Source of the DNA: Schistocephalus solidus
Taxonomy: Eukaryota; Platyhelminthes; Cestoda; Diphyllobothriidea; Diphyllobothriidae
Length of the DNA: 64,000 nucleotides
Direction of reading: 5' to 3'
Assembly: GCA_017591395.1 (NCBI GenBank)
Contig: WEDG01000190.1
Coordinates: 62,001-126,000 of the forward strand
The position numbers and the translations under genes are program-made. The notes under the pieces were generated by a model. It was not told the origin of the DNA. It saw only the letters and a list, made by a program, of their open reading frames with translations, and did not search any database. Shown here piece after piece: positions 1-13,689 of this stretch; the first letter of the stretch is position 1, and the number at the start of each line of letters is the position of its first letter.

Positions 1-3000
1 TAGTTTAAAAAAGCGAACAAACCCTGTATAGGTATTAAAACCGCGGTTGCTTCATATTATTTGTCCATGACTTGAGCTCCCAAAAATTTATTTTTCTCGT
101 GGCTGCTGCGCGGTTATCTGCAAAAGGATAAAATTGCACACAATTCGCATAAAGCATGCTTATCTAGCCAGCTTTGCATTGATGAAAACGGAGTTTTAAT
201 TTATGTTTTAACGCGTAAATCGTTGACACAGAAAATGCACAAGGAAGTTTGAAAAAGTCCGCTACGCCCTCTGTACCTTGATAACTATTTTTATATTAAT
301 TCTTGGAACTCTTAATGTAGAAAATTAACAGGATGTCAATCGTTTTTTTAGGAATGCCATAAATTAAATATTTAAGTCCCTGTGCATACAAAAAAAGAAA
401 ACATCACGCTGTTTTTTGATTAAATTTAGTTAATTTTCTGTTTTCACGTATTTGAGATTTAAGAAACCTGCCAATTAGCGTAATAGGTGATACTTTAGAT
501 ATCTTTGTTTGGTTGGGGATCGTTGAGGATTAAAAACCGACGCATATTTCACAAGATAAATATTGAATAAAATAAACCGACTGCATGGAATTTCCATCAA
601 TAATATCAAAACGATCATTTCCGAAGATCTGTAAATTGATTGTTTTCAACGTTACACTGGAGGAAATTACCATTTTCAAAGTTTTGTGTTTGCAGCATTT
701 TATTAAAGCCGACTCACTCATAGATTTACCATATGATTAGAATAGCTGTAACCAAGGTTTCCATTCGTCCGGCTCAGCCAACGATCTAAACATCAAACTG
801 AATAAGGAAGAAACCGACGAGCAATCAGCAGATATTATTATTAAATAGAGTGCATTAATCCTACTTTGGTCATTTGAATTTTCGCAGTCAAATAGGAAAT
901 TTCGGAAACGGACTAAATCTAAGAAAATGAATATTTCATTTGACAGCGGATGAAGAAATCGGGCATTTTTGCACGTAGAATCAGTTTGCATTTCTCCTTC
1001 ACATTTTGTGTTTAACCAAGAGTGGGGCCAGCTACGCACAGCTTACGTTAACCCAGATGAGCAGATTTGGCCCTTGGCATAACAAATGTCACACAAGGCA
1101 GCCCTTATGTAACGGCTATGTAAAGGCAGCAAATTGTGCTCAATATCAGCACCTGATGACTGACCGTCTAAGACCGTGGACTTGTGTATGGAAGAGGGAT
1201 GAAATACTATGACCAAATGTGCCAAATATAATCCTACGCCATATCGTCACACCTTCCCAGCTGTACCAATGTGTATGTGCTTGAAACTATCAGGACAAAC
1301 TAAATGTCATTGCTGAACTGATTGGAAACTGAAGCGTTAAATCGTTCATCGCAGACGAGGGTCAGTTTGCAATGTCGTCTTCTGTCGGAAACACCATGGA
1401 TCCAGGGTGCAAGCATCGTCTTGTTTTACTGTGTTATGATCGTAGAAACACCTTGGATATCGTCGTTCGTAATTGCCGAACGGAACTTTGTATAGCCTGT
1501 GTTCCATAAATGATTTGACTGTGCGAAGACGTTAAACGCAAATTCATAAAATGAAGGGTATTTACCAAAACTAGGTTTTTAATACTGTTTTTATATGTTC
1601 CTTCGGGTGTATACTCATAATTCTGTCAGATGCAAATTGCTTACTTTCTCTTAATATCCCCAATAACTTTAATGTGTTGTACAGTTTCAGTTGAAGTCTA
1701 ATGTCTTGCTGTCTACGCAGTGTTACTGTCTTCCTGTGTAGTCACCAAAACATAGACATTTAACAATTTCCCGCGCAAAGAGATAAATTATTGCCAGCTT
1801 TTGCAACGGGACACATCCAATTTGGCCCCTATTAAACGAAAGTTTTCTACGGATGGATGGGGGATTAGAAACGGAGCAGAGCAGTGGAAAAATTGAATGA
1901 TAGTAGAAAAAAATCTCAAACAAAGGTCTACTCCACGCACGTTGTCTTTGGAAATTTACTATCTCATTGCATTCAGCGAATTGGAGATAAATGTATTATT
2001 CTTCTCTTTTAAGGTGTCTTAAGTAGGCAGACATATAGACCAATACAAGAGGAAATCTGAGTCTCGAAAAAATCCGAAGAAATAGATGTGATCACTGGGA
2101 CCAGATGCTTATTCGCCTGAGTGTTCAGATTCCTGTCAAAACCCATTAGAATTATCTTCATGTGATGTTGCCGCCGCAGATGGATTCGAATATCCAGCAG
2201 CCTTAAACAGTCGTTGTTGGTGACAAGTGACTGCTTTCTTACCGTACCATTTGCAGTCGATTTCCATTTCCTCAAACATACTTTAATATGTGCTTAAAAC
2301 TATAATCTGCTGTTCTCATTTTGTAGGAAATTACCGCTTCTATCAATTTTCGTTTTGAAGAAATTTATATTTTGCGCAAATATCGTATAACGCCTTCGTT
2401 ATGTACTCTGATGTGTACCCTCGTTTATCCTTTTGCGTAATTGGATCACTTACATAGGCATATTTGAGACGGCATTTACGCAAAAGTTTCTAACTTGATT
2501 AACACGATCATTCGGGATTCGACAGGGATCGGCGCTATAAGCTGCCGAGTAGTATGGCCTTGCCCATGAATATGTTTATAGTGAAACAGTTTTATACACC
2601 TCATGTACACTGTTCAGATAGAAAAACACAGTCGAGATAACGAGAGTAGACTTCGGGTGCCGACGCTGACGAAACTAAATAGTTCAACAATGTGTACATT
2701 CTACACCAACCATCGCCAACTCTTTATGTACCAGGCCACAATAACAGGGTGCTTGGTTAACATAGGCAAGAAAGCTCTTAACTTTTCGAGGAAACCACTA
2801 CCGCGAACTGAGCTTATTTGTAATAGGCTCAGTTTTACAGTGCTGATCCTAAATCCTTTACTTTTTCCGAGACCGTGAACAAGCTAGTTATTTGATCCGG
2901 CCTACTGATTTAAAAACCTACGATGAACAAGGCCGCACACATGTAGGCAAGCATAAATGCGTACACACAATATCCAATGAAGGCGTTTAATGCCACAGAC

Positions 3001-4481
3001 TTATGCAAAAATCGTATAGCGACTTTGCTGTGTATTCTAATTTGTACGCTCACAGGTGAGAAACCTTACTTCTAATTAGTTCATCAAAACTTACTATTCA
3101 TCTCTAATGAGTAGACTGATTTTGTGCAGTATCACTAACAGGGTGAGGGACGCCACTTTGGGTGAGTGCAGCCATCAAGTGATTAGTCACCCTCTTCAAC
3201 GCTTCGCTATTTGCAGTCTTGAGGAGTTGAACCTTACTGCGGATATTATGTTACTGCAAGTGTGACTGAATCGGCCGACAAATTTCTAATTGGTAGCATG
3301 TTTCTCGTTTCCCGGGAGATCAAATAAAGTCAGTACTTTACCATTAGCAAGTATATTTATTTTCGAATACTAGAATTTCGGATAATGCTTTCCATGAATA
3401 GTTTGATTCTGGAGTGACAAAATGACCCTAATTGCCTGTTTCGTTCCGTTGGTTAACCATCTTCATAAATTTTCTCGGTAACTTTTGAATATTATTAATT
3501 GGACACTCAATATATTTCTAATTTAAAAAATGTTCTATAAATTTGCCAATATATTTTCCATAAATAGCATATTCTATGATTAAGTCAAGAACTAGAACCA
3601 GTTTAAAACACGTAGTGCACAAATATTTGCTCATTTCAAATTATGCCAGTATAATGGAAACTTTTTTGTACTTTCTGCTTTTTTTGAATCATATTTGAAC
3701 TTGCAAAAATGACAAAGAAACCACCGCCCTCCAATGGCGTAGCACTAAAATAGGAGCGCACCCTACCCAGGTGGCCTTGAACTAACTTCCTCGAAGGGTT
3801 GATAATCCCTTGTCCTAAAACTTGCATTAACCTCAACTCAAACCCTAAAAATAACCCTTTTCCAAAAACAATACTTGCTTATATCTTCCGAATTAAATGA
3901 TCAGGTCTACATCGAATATGTGAGAGAAAAAGAATCATTTCGTTACCTCAAACCAAACAATTCATTTTCTTTACTTGTCTGCTTTATACTATTCAACTGT
4001 GATTGAAATATTTTCAATTCAAAACGATCTATGTTTGCCTTTAAATATTAGCATATTTCCTGAGGGTGGCTGATTTTTTAAAACGTAGGTTTTTATTATA
4101 AAATGTGGAAAAGGTTCGTCCAAGTCCGCCGATGAATATCAGCAGAGCCAATTACGCAACCACCAATTAAATTTCCTTCCAATTATTCAATGGAAACCAC
4201 CCTTTACAAATTTGGACACGCTTATATAACCCGGGTAGGTCGCTCTCTCTATCATTGTAATCCATAATATTTTTCTGTTTATGTTGGACCCTGATTGGTT
4301 AAAAAGCTCTTTGAGATCTGCCTAGATTTCTACTGGTCTATACCAAAATGTCACTCGCCTCATCTATCAAATGTCTATTGAGGCAGACTATTCTCAATGA
4401 CCCGGGGTCCAGAGACAGTTATGCGTTGTTGTCCAGCCTATATGTGGACAACCGAAACAGATATCTGTGCAATTATGCTGA
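1..4481. other. Gene-poor AT-rich stretch
   Basis: No supportable gene was seen; open frames are short and lack recognisable motifs. A short diverged repeat occurs twice in the same orientation, near 2,375-2,425 and 3,005-3,055: both copies share a 'tcgtata(a/g)cg' segment followed by a 'gta(c/t)tct(g/a)at(g/t)tgta' segment. A frame starting at 4,348 leads into the receptor-like gene but is in a different frame from it, so it was not joined. Confidence 0.5.
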
Positions 4482-5573
4482 AAATCTTTCGGCTTCCTTG
4501 CAAACCTCACTGTCACTGTTCTACTCTTCCGTCTTTGTGCTAAGAAGGCCGAAGGTCTGGCACTCCTCCGAATCCTTTACTCTAGTTGTTTAGCATTCTC
4601 ACTCATTAGCTTTACTGAGCACGTCGGTGCACGCAGCCCGCACACTGGCAATGCCCACCTTGACGGTCTGATATGTGTCTTCTGGAGTACACGTTTCCTC
4701 TTCTGGTTCACCATCATGCAAGTATGTCACAGTCTTTTTTACTTCGCCTGTAACAGGGCCTTCGGGATGCTGCAAATCACGAATCATCCAATCACCACGG
4801 AGAAACAGCGCCTTACAGCCTACATGCTCGTGGTTTTTATGGGCAGTTTCATCGGTACGCTGCCTCATTTGCTGTTAGCGAAGCCACACTCGAAAGACTG
4901 CGCCTGTGCCCCAGTCCCCGAAAACTTTGCCATCCAAACAGTGCTGTATGCTCACGCTTTCCTCTGGGTCGTGATCCTTGGACTCATTTACCCCGCAGTT
5001 CTTGTCTACATCTGCATCGCTTTAGTTTTACGATTGAGGAGTAAAGTGAGAGGCACACTGGTGGATGAAATAGACGATCTCTCTTTTCTTAAACCAGAAT
5101 CATCTCCAGGATACCTCAACACAATCACAAAAGTCACGCCTGTAATGCCCACCTCGACTCACCCCGATCGTTGCGATGACAATAGAACTAGGGCTGGGAC
5201 CGTGGCGACACTTGGTGATGTTCAGGTTCCTCATGTCTGGTCGGCTTCCTTCTGCGTCATACCCCTCACTGCCGCGTACAAAACAGGCACAAGCTTCGAG
5301 TGGGTTCATCAGCTGCTGAGCGCGGCTGGGTTTATCAACTACCAGCTGCGCAGTGCAGCTCAACAATTCAGTGTAACGTTGATGAACCTGCTTTCCACGT
5401 TCGTGCCACTAATTATATTTTTCCACATCCCCGCCCTGCGCTCGCCAATCTTCGTTGCAATTTCATCTCTGCATGCCTGGTGCGGTAAGGTCAGGGTAAT
5501 GGATGCTGGTGACCTGCTATGTACAGCTTGCACATCACCAGCGGTGGAAGCACCAGCACACTTAGAAGACTAA
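4482..5573 (+). CDS. Divergent rhodopsin-like GPCR (7TM receptor) fragment, 5' end unresolved
   Basis: The frame is open from 4,482 to the TAA at 5,571-5,573. The first in-frame ATG is at 4,716, but the frame upstream of it already looks like receptor sequence. Around 4,500 there is an 'ANLTVTVLLFRLC' stretch resembling the end of TM1. A TM2-like hydrophobic run (ALLRILYSSCLAFSLISF) follows near 4,560, and a TM3-like run with an extracellular-side Cys near 4,670-4,740. At the cytoplasmic end of TM3, where most class A receptors have DRY, the sequence reads CNR. TM4 (AYMLVVFMGSFIGTLPHLLL) and TM5 (AFLWVVILGLIYPAVLVYIC) are clear, followed by a polar third loop of about 75 residues. The last hydrophobic block (NLLSTFVPLIIFF) sits at the TM7 position without a classic NPxxY. 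TM6 is weak. An in-frame TGA at 4,479 blocks extension; a good acceptor (pyrimidine tract then AG before 4,543) could instead start the exon there. Class A GPCR is likely; the ligand cannot be guessed. Confidence 0.55.
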   Translation, partial: KSFGFLANLTVTVLLFRLCAKKAEGLALLRILYSSCLAFSLISFTEHVGARSPHTGNAHLDGLICVFWSTRFLFWFTIMQVCHSLFYFACNRAFGMLQITNHPITTEKQRLTAYMLVVFMGSFIGTLPHLLLAKPHSKDCACAPVPENFAIQTVLYAHAFLWVVILGLIYPAVLVYICIALVLRLRSKVRGTLVDEIDDLSFLKPESSPGYLNTITKVTPVMPTSTHPDRCDDNRTRAGTVATLGDVQVPHVWSASFCVIPLTAAYKTGTSFEWVHQLLSAAGFINYQLRSAAQQFSVTLMNLLSTFVPLIIFFHIPALRSPIFVAISSLHAWCGKVRVMDAGDLLCTACTSPAVEAPAHLED

Positions 5574-8500
5574 CTGATTCCCTTTTGTGATCAAGAATCG
5601 ATCACACATTGGATGATACAAGGAAAACTCGTTTCTCTCGTTGTTGTGGTCGTGTTATTTACCTGCCATCAAACGGCCAAACTCAAACCGCATTCACTAT
5701 CACATGTATTATTCATCAATATACTATTCTGGTTAACATTGTATATAACTCGACGTTAAAGAAAAAAATAAGGCACTGACAGAGTTTGGATTTTTATCTT
5801 GAGTTCAGCTATTTCTATGAACTGTAAAACCCGAAGGTCTCATCCAAATGTTTCATTTTAAAAAGATTCGTGAATGGCAGAAAGTGAAATTCTAAATTTC
5901 GTCGCAATAACAGGCCAAGTGAGTATAGTTTAATCTTCGCTGTGGTCTCGTGCAAAAAACCTATTTCGAACCGACATCCTAAAATAGTTACACGTTCAAT
6001 CTAATATTTTGAAGTAAAATAGGCAGGATTTGGGCAAACCCGGAGGTTTCTGAAAATCCATTAAATTTTCTATGCTATTTAATACGCGAGGACAAAGTTC
6101 CTTGTTTTATGCAGTGCGCTACAAATGGTCTTTCATAAAAGTAAGGAAGTTTTCAAATATCCTATATGGTACCTTATATGTCGCTCTGTATTCGATGACA
6201 ATCAGGTGTAGGCCAGTTTTCGAAATAACATTGGATTCAAACAGCAATCAAATAGTTCCGCTTTAGAACTTTTTTTGTACACACTGCTGACCTTTTTGCT
6301 ACAAAAATCAGGAATAAACCTGTTAACCAGTATTTTTTTTTATTACGGTGAAAATGAAGACCGCTTACAAAATTCGTAAAATAAACTGTGGAAATGGACT
6401 TCAGACAAACCAAATTAAATTGTAAATATGCTATAAGAAACGTTTTGTATATTATAGTTTCCGCCAGTCTGGAATTTAGAAATGCAATGAACAGAAGAGT
6501 ATCAGTTTTCGTAAAATCCTAGTATATATTGGGATACTCTGCTGTGCATTTTCAGTTGGACAAAGGGGCATTAACGCAACCAAATGTAGCAAAAACGTTC
6601 ATATGTAAAGCGAAAATTCCGTTCTTTCATAGCGTCTTGTAGATGAAAAATGGTTTTTAATTCAAACAAATTTCCTTTTATTCTGACTGAATATAGACCA
6701 TGTTTTTTGATATAAATTTGTGATATTACTCGGTGAAATGATGCACATGTATTTTTTCTCACAGTATTCACTTTTTATGAGGTTTTGGAGAAACGGTCTT
6801 AGTGCACTGCAAAATAACCCTATCCCGTGAAGATAATTTATACTATATGGTTACATACAAATCTCAAGGAAATGCGCTGTTTACCAAATCCTGCAAATCA
6901 GCTTGAAACATTGGTAACTAATTTAAAAAGATTAGGCTATGTTAGAGCCAAAGAATGATAAATTTTTGGGAAAGTTATTCGAAAAAGGTAGTTTAAAATG
7001 CAGAGACTTCCGTTCTTTGACAAATTAGTCCCCGTATGCGCCAGTTAGAATATAACAAACATTTTAAATCGCCGCTCAGTGCAACATTTTTTCAGTTTCT
7101 CTGAGGTGTCAATGCCTTCTAATTTTGCTAAATTTTGTCCAACTTCTTCATTTGCAATGCCATCGGACGTGGAGAGCACGAATCATTTCTGCTAACCAGG
7201 GTTATATCGGATTTGTTTGATGGAATGCGTACAGGTTTGTGACAGGCTTGTGTGTTAATCTAAACAGGCACAGCAGACACCAGCAGTAAAAAGGAATGTC
7301 ATTTGGATATTTTTTTAAAGCATTACATCTTTTTTAATCAAGGCAGGAACAATAACAGTAGAACAGCCCTTATAATAGAGAGCAGGCAAGCAACTATAAC
7401 CACCAGCTTCGCAGCCTAGGTGTGTGATGGGAACGTAAACTATTAGTGTCATGAGGATGTTTTCAGATTAAAATCAAAAGAGTGTCCATATGAATGCAGA
7501 ATGAAAGATTTGACGACAGGGTTAAACCAAGGTACCGGAAAGATTGTACTTCGGTGGGAAGAAGGTTAAACCGGAGAAGCTTGCACTTGAAAAACACACT
7601 GGACTACCTTCAAAGTGACGTGTGAACAGAGGAGTAAACATGTAGGAACCTTAAAGGACTCCACAGATTTGGCAAAGAACAGTGAATTTACCTTGCTGAA
7701 TTCGATAAATGCAGTACGAAGACAAACACAATCTTCAACAGAAGACCATATTTTGCAAACAGGAGCATTAAAAACGATATGCTTGTCAAAATATTTGATT
7801 TTTCAGAGCAATATGGTTGATTATGAAAATATTTTATTCAAGTTTATCTTCGAAGTAAATACATGTAAAGATACAAAGTGAACCTGTTATCAAAGAAAAT
7901 ATGGAACCTGAATCACATTTCACGTAAAAAATATCCTACAAACAGATTTTATGCTGAGCTTCTTGCTTATGGCAGTGAAGATTTTTACAGGGCAAACTGC
8001 AAATATTTCCTGCTTGTTTGGAAAATTTAAGTGTAAGGTGAAAGTCAGACTTTTTTCCCACAAGGCTTTCCTTCACGGTTTACATTGATATTATTTTATA
8101 CCAGTAAAACAACCAAAATACTGGTAGAATCACCACTTTCCACCGTCATCTTCAGCCTTATATCATAGTATATAAATTAGCATTATGATTGAGGCGGTAC
8201 CAATAAAAATCGTGGGAAATATTTTAAATTTTACGGTGTACATTTCATAAATCAGTTAAATAATTAGAACAGCCCTAACCCGACGTATGGTGAAATTAAT
8301 TCTAACCCAAATAACTAGATCCTTCAAGACCTGTCTGTGTGAACAAAACAATGGCGACTGTGAAATGTCATAAATAACGGCGAAACAACTTTGCTCAAAA
8401 CCGTTAATTAACAACTCCTTTTGAATAAGTGTTTAATGGTTTGGGTATGAAAATTAAGTCCCTTTTTGCTGTCAAAACGTCCGATAAGTTGCCGGTCTGC

Positions 8501-8994
8501 GCAGCTAAATAACAGGGGATGAATCCAAACCTAACATTCCTATCTGATTAGCTTTTTCTTTAGCTAAATTGAGCCCTAATAGACGTTTGAATGCTTAAAG
8601 TAGTGGTAAACAAGATGTCTGTGTAGGACGTAACTCAATCACCCGCAACTAACTTTCCATGATTTAAATTTTTTCCTATATTTTTTAAATTACACGAACT
8701 GCCGGTAAAAAATTAAACTTATTTTTCGGAATGGCATAAAAGTAAAATTACACCCACTGTGAATTTAAAAAGGAATTGCACGACATTTCTGACCCTCTTG
8801 TTCGATTCACGTAAGTGTATGTAAAGCAAAAATATTTGCAAATGAAATTTGCTTAAACTCTGGTGGAAGCACAATAGCTGGTGCCATCGTAGAGCCAAAT
8901 AAAAAAGTTTACTGTTTTACGGTAACGATGGCAATGTGGTTTAACGGGTAGGGGAAAGTGAAAAAAACGGAAAAAGAGCGAAAAATAGTGCGCT
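5574..8994. other. AT-rich intergenic region, no gene seen
   Basis: This stretch is stop-rich in all frames. The few open frames of 60-90 codons carry no domain motif and no plausible splice neighbours. Nothing beyond A/T-rich unique-looking sequence could be supported. Confidence 0.5.
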
Positions 8995-9775
8995 AGCAAC
9001 ATATATTATAGTTTTTATTAAGTAGAAACAGAACCCTCTGGATTTAAAAGCACAGCTAAGGAACTCCAATAGGTCATGGGCGACGGACTTGACCTCATCG
9101 ATTGGTGCGGAAGGAAGGAAACCGAACTAATGGATCTCTTGAGGCTGAAGGCCGTAATTGATTGGTTTAAAATGGGGTCAGGGGTTGGTAATGTCCTCAA
9201 AGCGCAACCCATGCTCAAGGCCGTATATTATCTTGTAAACTAAGAAAAGATCACCTCGTTGTTGCCTGTAACACAAAGGGAATAGATTTAGGCATTCCAG
9301 TCTCGCTATATAAGAGTGGTATTTGAGACCTCTTCATATATTTGTTGCATGACGTTGCCCTCTCTCGAGATATATTTTGTCTTTTGTGAGCCATAGCCGC
9401 CACGCCTCTATGCCATATTCTAGGTGAGTTCGAACAAAGGTGCTGTAGACTTTACCAAAGAGGTCTTCGTCGAAAGATACGAACGCCCTCTTGAACGTTT
9501 GCAATACTCGCATGGTGGTGTTTGCAGTCTTGAAGCATCGCAATGATGGCTTCAGATCACTCTGTATCCAAACACCGAAGTCTTTCTGTGAAGGTTCAAT
9601 GGGAATTTGCGTGCAACTCACGTAATTTGCCCTTACTTTGGCAGTTGGAAGATAATCGGTTGGATGCAGGTGTAGAATAGCACAGTTTTGAACATTTAAA
9701 TCTAGGAGCCATTTCTCGGACTGAGGTAGTTGGGGTGCGTTCCCAGTCATCCGCCTCACGAGTTAACTTATGCTG
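8995..9775 (-). mobile_element. 5'-truncated LINE (CR1/Jockey-like), reverse-transcriptase C-terminal part
   Basis: Read on the minus strand, an open frame (9,334-9,759) gives the region after the RT catalytic core of a non-LTR retrotransposon. It contains 'WLLDLNVQNCAILHLHP', then 'KDFGVWIQSDLKPSLRC', then 'KVYSTFVRTHLEYGIEAW', the usual order in this family. A second frame further downstream continues with 'RGDLFLVYKIIYGLEHGLRF', so at least one frameshift is present. The start of the element and the YxDD box are missing. The copy is dead. Confidence 0.75.
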
Positions 9776-9789
9776 TCATCGATCTGGCG

Positions 9790-10015
9790 TTGTAGCCCAC
9801 TTGGAGACGTCGAAGAGGAGGATAACTCATGACCTGGCTCGACACTGTTCGTCAAGACATGGAAACGGTTATTGGACCTTCAGTAGTCGGCTCCATCCTT
9901 GAGAAGATAATGGATTGAGCTGTCAGGATCCGCTGTCACCAAGTGTCACGTGTGGAGTGATACAGTACGTGACGTTATTGCAGCCAGCTAGATCGCGCAT
10001 GCTCACAGCCACACC
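9790..10015 (+). mobile_element. 3'-terminal fragment of an RTE-like LINE
   Basis: The sequence from 'ggcgttgtagcccacttggagacgtcgaagagg' onward parallels 50,320-50,530 over about 200 bp. Both encode the GGxxKTWLDTxRxDMExVxGPSVxG-type tail and end in a 'gccagctagatc(g/a)(c/g)gcat' segment. Here the reading frame is broken by several stops. It lies head to head with the minus-strand LINE at 8,995-9,775. Confidence 0.6.
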
Positions 10016-12289
10016 ATGGACTTTTCAATAATCTTGATTTTTAGTTAGCATTTTCAACCTAAAGAACAAATCTACGCGTACATGTTTGCAAAATACGAGA
10101 ACAGGAACTCAAATATTCGGATTTTTTTTCTAATTTCTAGGTAGGGCGTGTTAGTTTGGTTTCTGTTAGTTTGGTTGATTTGCGTTTGGTTTTCAAGTGG
10201 GGTCAAGACTCGGACACAATTATAGTACCTTACATGGATATTTGCACAATAACGCATTTTCTTTTCTCGTGTTCTACCAAACGTTTGCCGAGTATCAGTT
10301 CAAAGTCTAAATTTATAAAATTTAATAAAATACGAACCAATGTTAATCCATGCTTTCCAAAAATAGCTGAAATTGAAGTAGTAAAGAATAAATTCCCTTA
10401 AAATATTATGCTGTGACTTTTTGTATTAGTCAAAGTCCTTCAAAGTTATAAGCATTGGAATTTAAATAACACTGCCCCCCAGAAATACTGCCAAATCCAC
10501 CATGTTTGCAAATAACTTAAACTTGAAATATGATTATAACTTGTTTTTTTAGAGTTTCATTATTTTGTTTTAATGATTAGGATACCACCTCGATTAGCCT
10601 CCTTTCTGCATATGTGTAACTGGGTTTGGCATTCCTTAATTTTAAAAATTCTTCATCATGATTTGTCGTATTCATTTATTCGCAAAGGCAGTTCATGACC
10701 CCATTTAACAGAAAATCTGGCTCTCTGACTAGATGTCCAATGGTCAGTGTTGTTTAACATGTCGGCAAATGCAATAGACATTATTAGAACTGCAAAGTCA
10801 ATCTCCAGGAGAAAAAGCACTTTACTAAGACCATGGGGATATAAATTTCTATAAAACGAAATATTTCAACTTGATGCCCCACTACCAGACATTAAGAAAT
10901 ATTGTAGGATGACGAAACCAGAGAGTGACTAGAATCACATTCTGAATGATGAATTCAGTATAAATCGAAATGTCGTAGCGTACCTACCATTCAGACATCG
11001 GGGACATGGAAATAATCTAGGCTCTGGCATGGTTTAACAAGTCCAACATAAACAACAAACAGAAATGGTCATTTCAAAGTTATAAAATACTGCATTTAAT
11101 TGAAAATAAGCTTAAAATTTAATGCGAAGCATGCGATTTCAAAATTAATATTTAAACAGATGCCGACTTCCAAAATATTTTACAATATGAAAGTAAATTA
11201 AGCGTTCAAAAGAGCATTTTCCAGTAAATGAAACCTGCATTCATGTCATAATATATATTTTCCTTATTATTTACATATCCCTCATAAATATCTCTCGTGC
11301 ATTTAAGAAAACTGCTCCAACGTTGGCCAAGAAGTATACTTTATGAAAATGCTACGGTTTTATGCCATAAATCAACTGGTAGAATTGGCCCCTGCAAGCA
11401 ACCGTTATCTGTTAGCTTAATACATGCAATTAAACAGTCTGTTCGGAAAACCTTTAACCTTATAAGACATCTAAAAATATATTACAGCTCTTTCAGAAAA
11501 TCCTCATGATATGATAAGCTTATTTGAGCATAGACGAGTTTAAGGAAAATTTAAATCCCAAAAATATGTCCGACGATATATTCGACTAAGTAAATTAACA
11601 AAAAATAATACAGTGTTGAGAACTCTCTTTGATTCTGAATTGCACATTACAAAATATGTGTTCTTCCGCACAAATTATGTTGTTCGTTCTGCCCTCCTAG
11701 CACTCAGGTCTTGTTGTTTGGAAAAAAAGACAGATTTCCATAATTGAAAAACTTAAGAATTCAGATTCATTACTTAAACTCTCATTTGGTTTGTATTTTA
11801 ACGTTTTGATTTTTTCGTTTGGTATACTGAAAAACAAGTGGAGATAGATCAGGACATCGATGACGGAATTTCGAGTAATATAGATAACTCCCCGCAAATA
11901 TAAGGCACGAAACTCATTTTTATGGTATTTTGCTTGTATTGAAATTCAACTAAATTCAATCATTGCAAACAACATGATACGAAGGTTGAATTGTGATAGT
12001 CAATTCCAGTTTTCGCTTATATTTCTAGTAACTAGAAGGAAGGCAGTAAATTAAGATCAAATGACTACAAATAATTTTCAGCCCATGCTCATAGCGCCCC
12101 AATTAACGAGAGGAATATGCCTTGGGCTTTGACAAGATCAAAGACAGGTGAGTAGCGATATCTTTTAGATACACTTTTGGTGCAGTCCACGATGAGGTTG
12201 ATGACAGTAAAACATGTTTAATGCGCTTAAAATGTTTTAAACTGACACTCCCGCCACCTGTGTACTCCATTTTTGCTCATTATTCGTGA
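10016..12289. other. AT-rich intergenic region, no gene seen
   Basis: Very AT-rich, with long runs of A and T. No open frame carries a motif, and no repeat relationship to the rest of the window was noticed. Confidence 0.45.
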
Positions 12290-12680
12290 TTTCCGTGGAA
12301 AACACGCGAGGACGCGTGAGCGGCTACCAAGGAGAGTTTATGCCTATATCCCTCCGGAGGATGACATGACGAAGATGTTAGTAAGCAACATCAGCAAGGA
12401 CCTGGCAAGTCTTCGGAAGTCGAAAGCAATAACGCAGATTGGCTGTAAAAGATGCAACCAAAGGACACAGCGCTCATGAGATTCTATGGCCTCCCGAAGG
12501 TCCACAAACCAGGAACCCCCCTACGACCGATCTTCTCTCTAAGCGGCACCCCAACGTTTGGCCTAGTCAAGTGGCTGTTTCAACATCTCAAGTTTCTAAC
12601 CCAGGGTTCCACAACAACCGTCCACTCCGCTGAACAATTCATTCGAAAGTCACAGGGTATTCGACTTACGGATGAGTAAA
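12290..12680 (+). mobile_element. Penelope-like element fragment, N-terminal reverse transcriptase region
   Basis: The + frame starting near 12,452 encodes 'ALMRFYGLPKVHKPGTPLRP', the FYGLPKxHK(P)GxPLRPI motif that opens the Penelope RT domain. It is followed by 'FSLSGTPTFGLVKWLFQHLK' and a 'TTTVHSAEQF' segment. The frame upstream (12,290-12,450) is shifted relative to it but contains the expected DDMTKML-like segment. The element ends abruptly at the stop at 12,677 with no YxDD region. It is a truncated, inactive copy. Confidence 0.7.
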
Positions 12681-13689
12681 TAAATAAAAAGACCCATAAT
12701 ACTCGATTTTGTTTCAATTGCGATATATTTAAGAGCTACTTCTAAAAAAATTCAAAATACACATTAAGCCACTCCTTTGGAACCGTAAGAGCGTGTTCAA
12801 CAGTCAACATTCGTAGAGCTATCACAAGGGAAACGAAGAACCTAATGGTATATATGCCTGTGTGAGCCCACGAATGAGATTGAAACAAAAATGCAAAATC
12901 CCGATGACCCACAGTGTTCCGTTGCGAGAGTCTTCTATAATCCAGTGTTTATGCATCTTTTTGAATTTCGCATCAGTAATTAACAAAATAAAAAGTTCTT
13001 AAAAAATAAATTCATAAATGATAGCTGTATTTTTTTGGTTAAGTCTTAAACCACTGACCTAATTTTGATGATATTTTGAATTTCGCAATTGATAGTGTCC
13101 ACTGCTACTAACGAAACCGAATTATGTTTGAGTACGGCGTGAGCGTGTTTCGTGTGCAGGTTACTTCGGCTGAAGGTACAGCACTTTATACGCCCACACG
13201 CCCTGTGCTGCAGCATGACAGGCGATTGGCGCAGGTACAGTGGCTGATAAAACTGAACAGCTCACACATGAGTGCCGCCAAAAGGAAACGGGTTTCCTAA
13301 TCCATGTTTACCAGGACAAAAATAAGGTTCATGAGATCTCACACAGATAAGACAGCTATTAAGGCAGCATTAAGAAGGAACTTTTAGCATCAACGATAAT
13401 TGCCTGCCTACCCGCCCGCCATCGACAAACCAGCCAGGTCTAATCACCAGTCTCGGGATTTGAACCCGTCATGGAAATTTATTTTAAATTCTCTGATATT
13501 TGCTCAATAGGGCCAGCGTCCAGAAATTATAAATCAAACTTTCTGATCGGAGGGATTTCGAACAACCCTCTGCCGGTGTTCTCTTGTAATAATGTTCCTG
13601 CTTCCTCCGCCGACTGCAATTCAGACAGGTTAGGTGTGTACTGAAAGAGAAACTAAAGCGAGGAACGTGGCACAATCAATGGAACAATG
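12681..13689. other. Intergenic, one possible SINE remnant
   Basis: No gene was seen. At about 13,446-13,475 the minus strand carries a B-box-like 'GGGTTCAAATCCCGAGAC', which suggests a small leftover of a tRNA-derived SINE. No matching A box was found nearby. Confidence 0.35.

Noticed and set aside
4599..4868. Minus-strand open frame of 89 codons
   Set aside because: It is the shadow of the receptor-like frame, which has hydrophobic segments in the expected order; the antisense reading has none.
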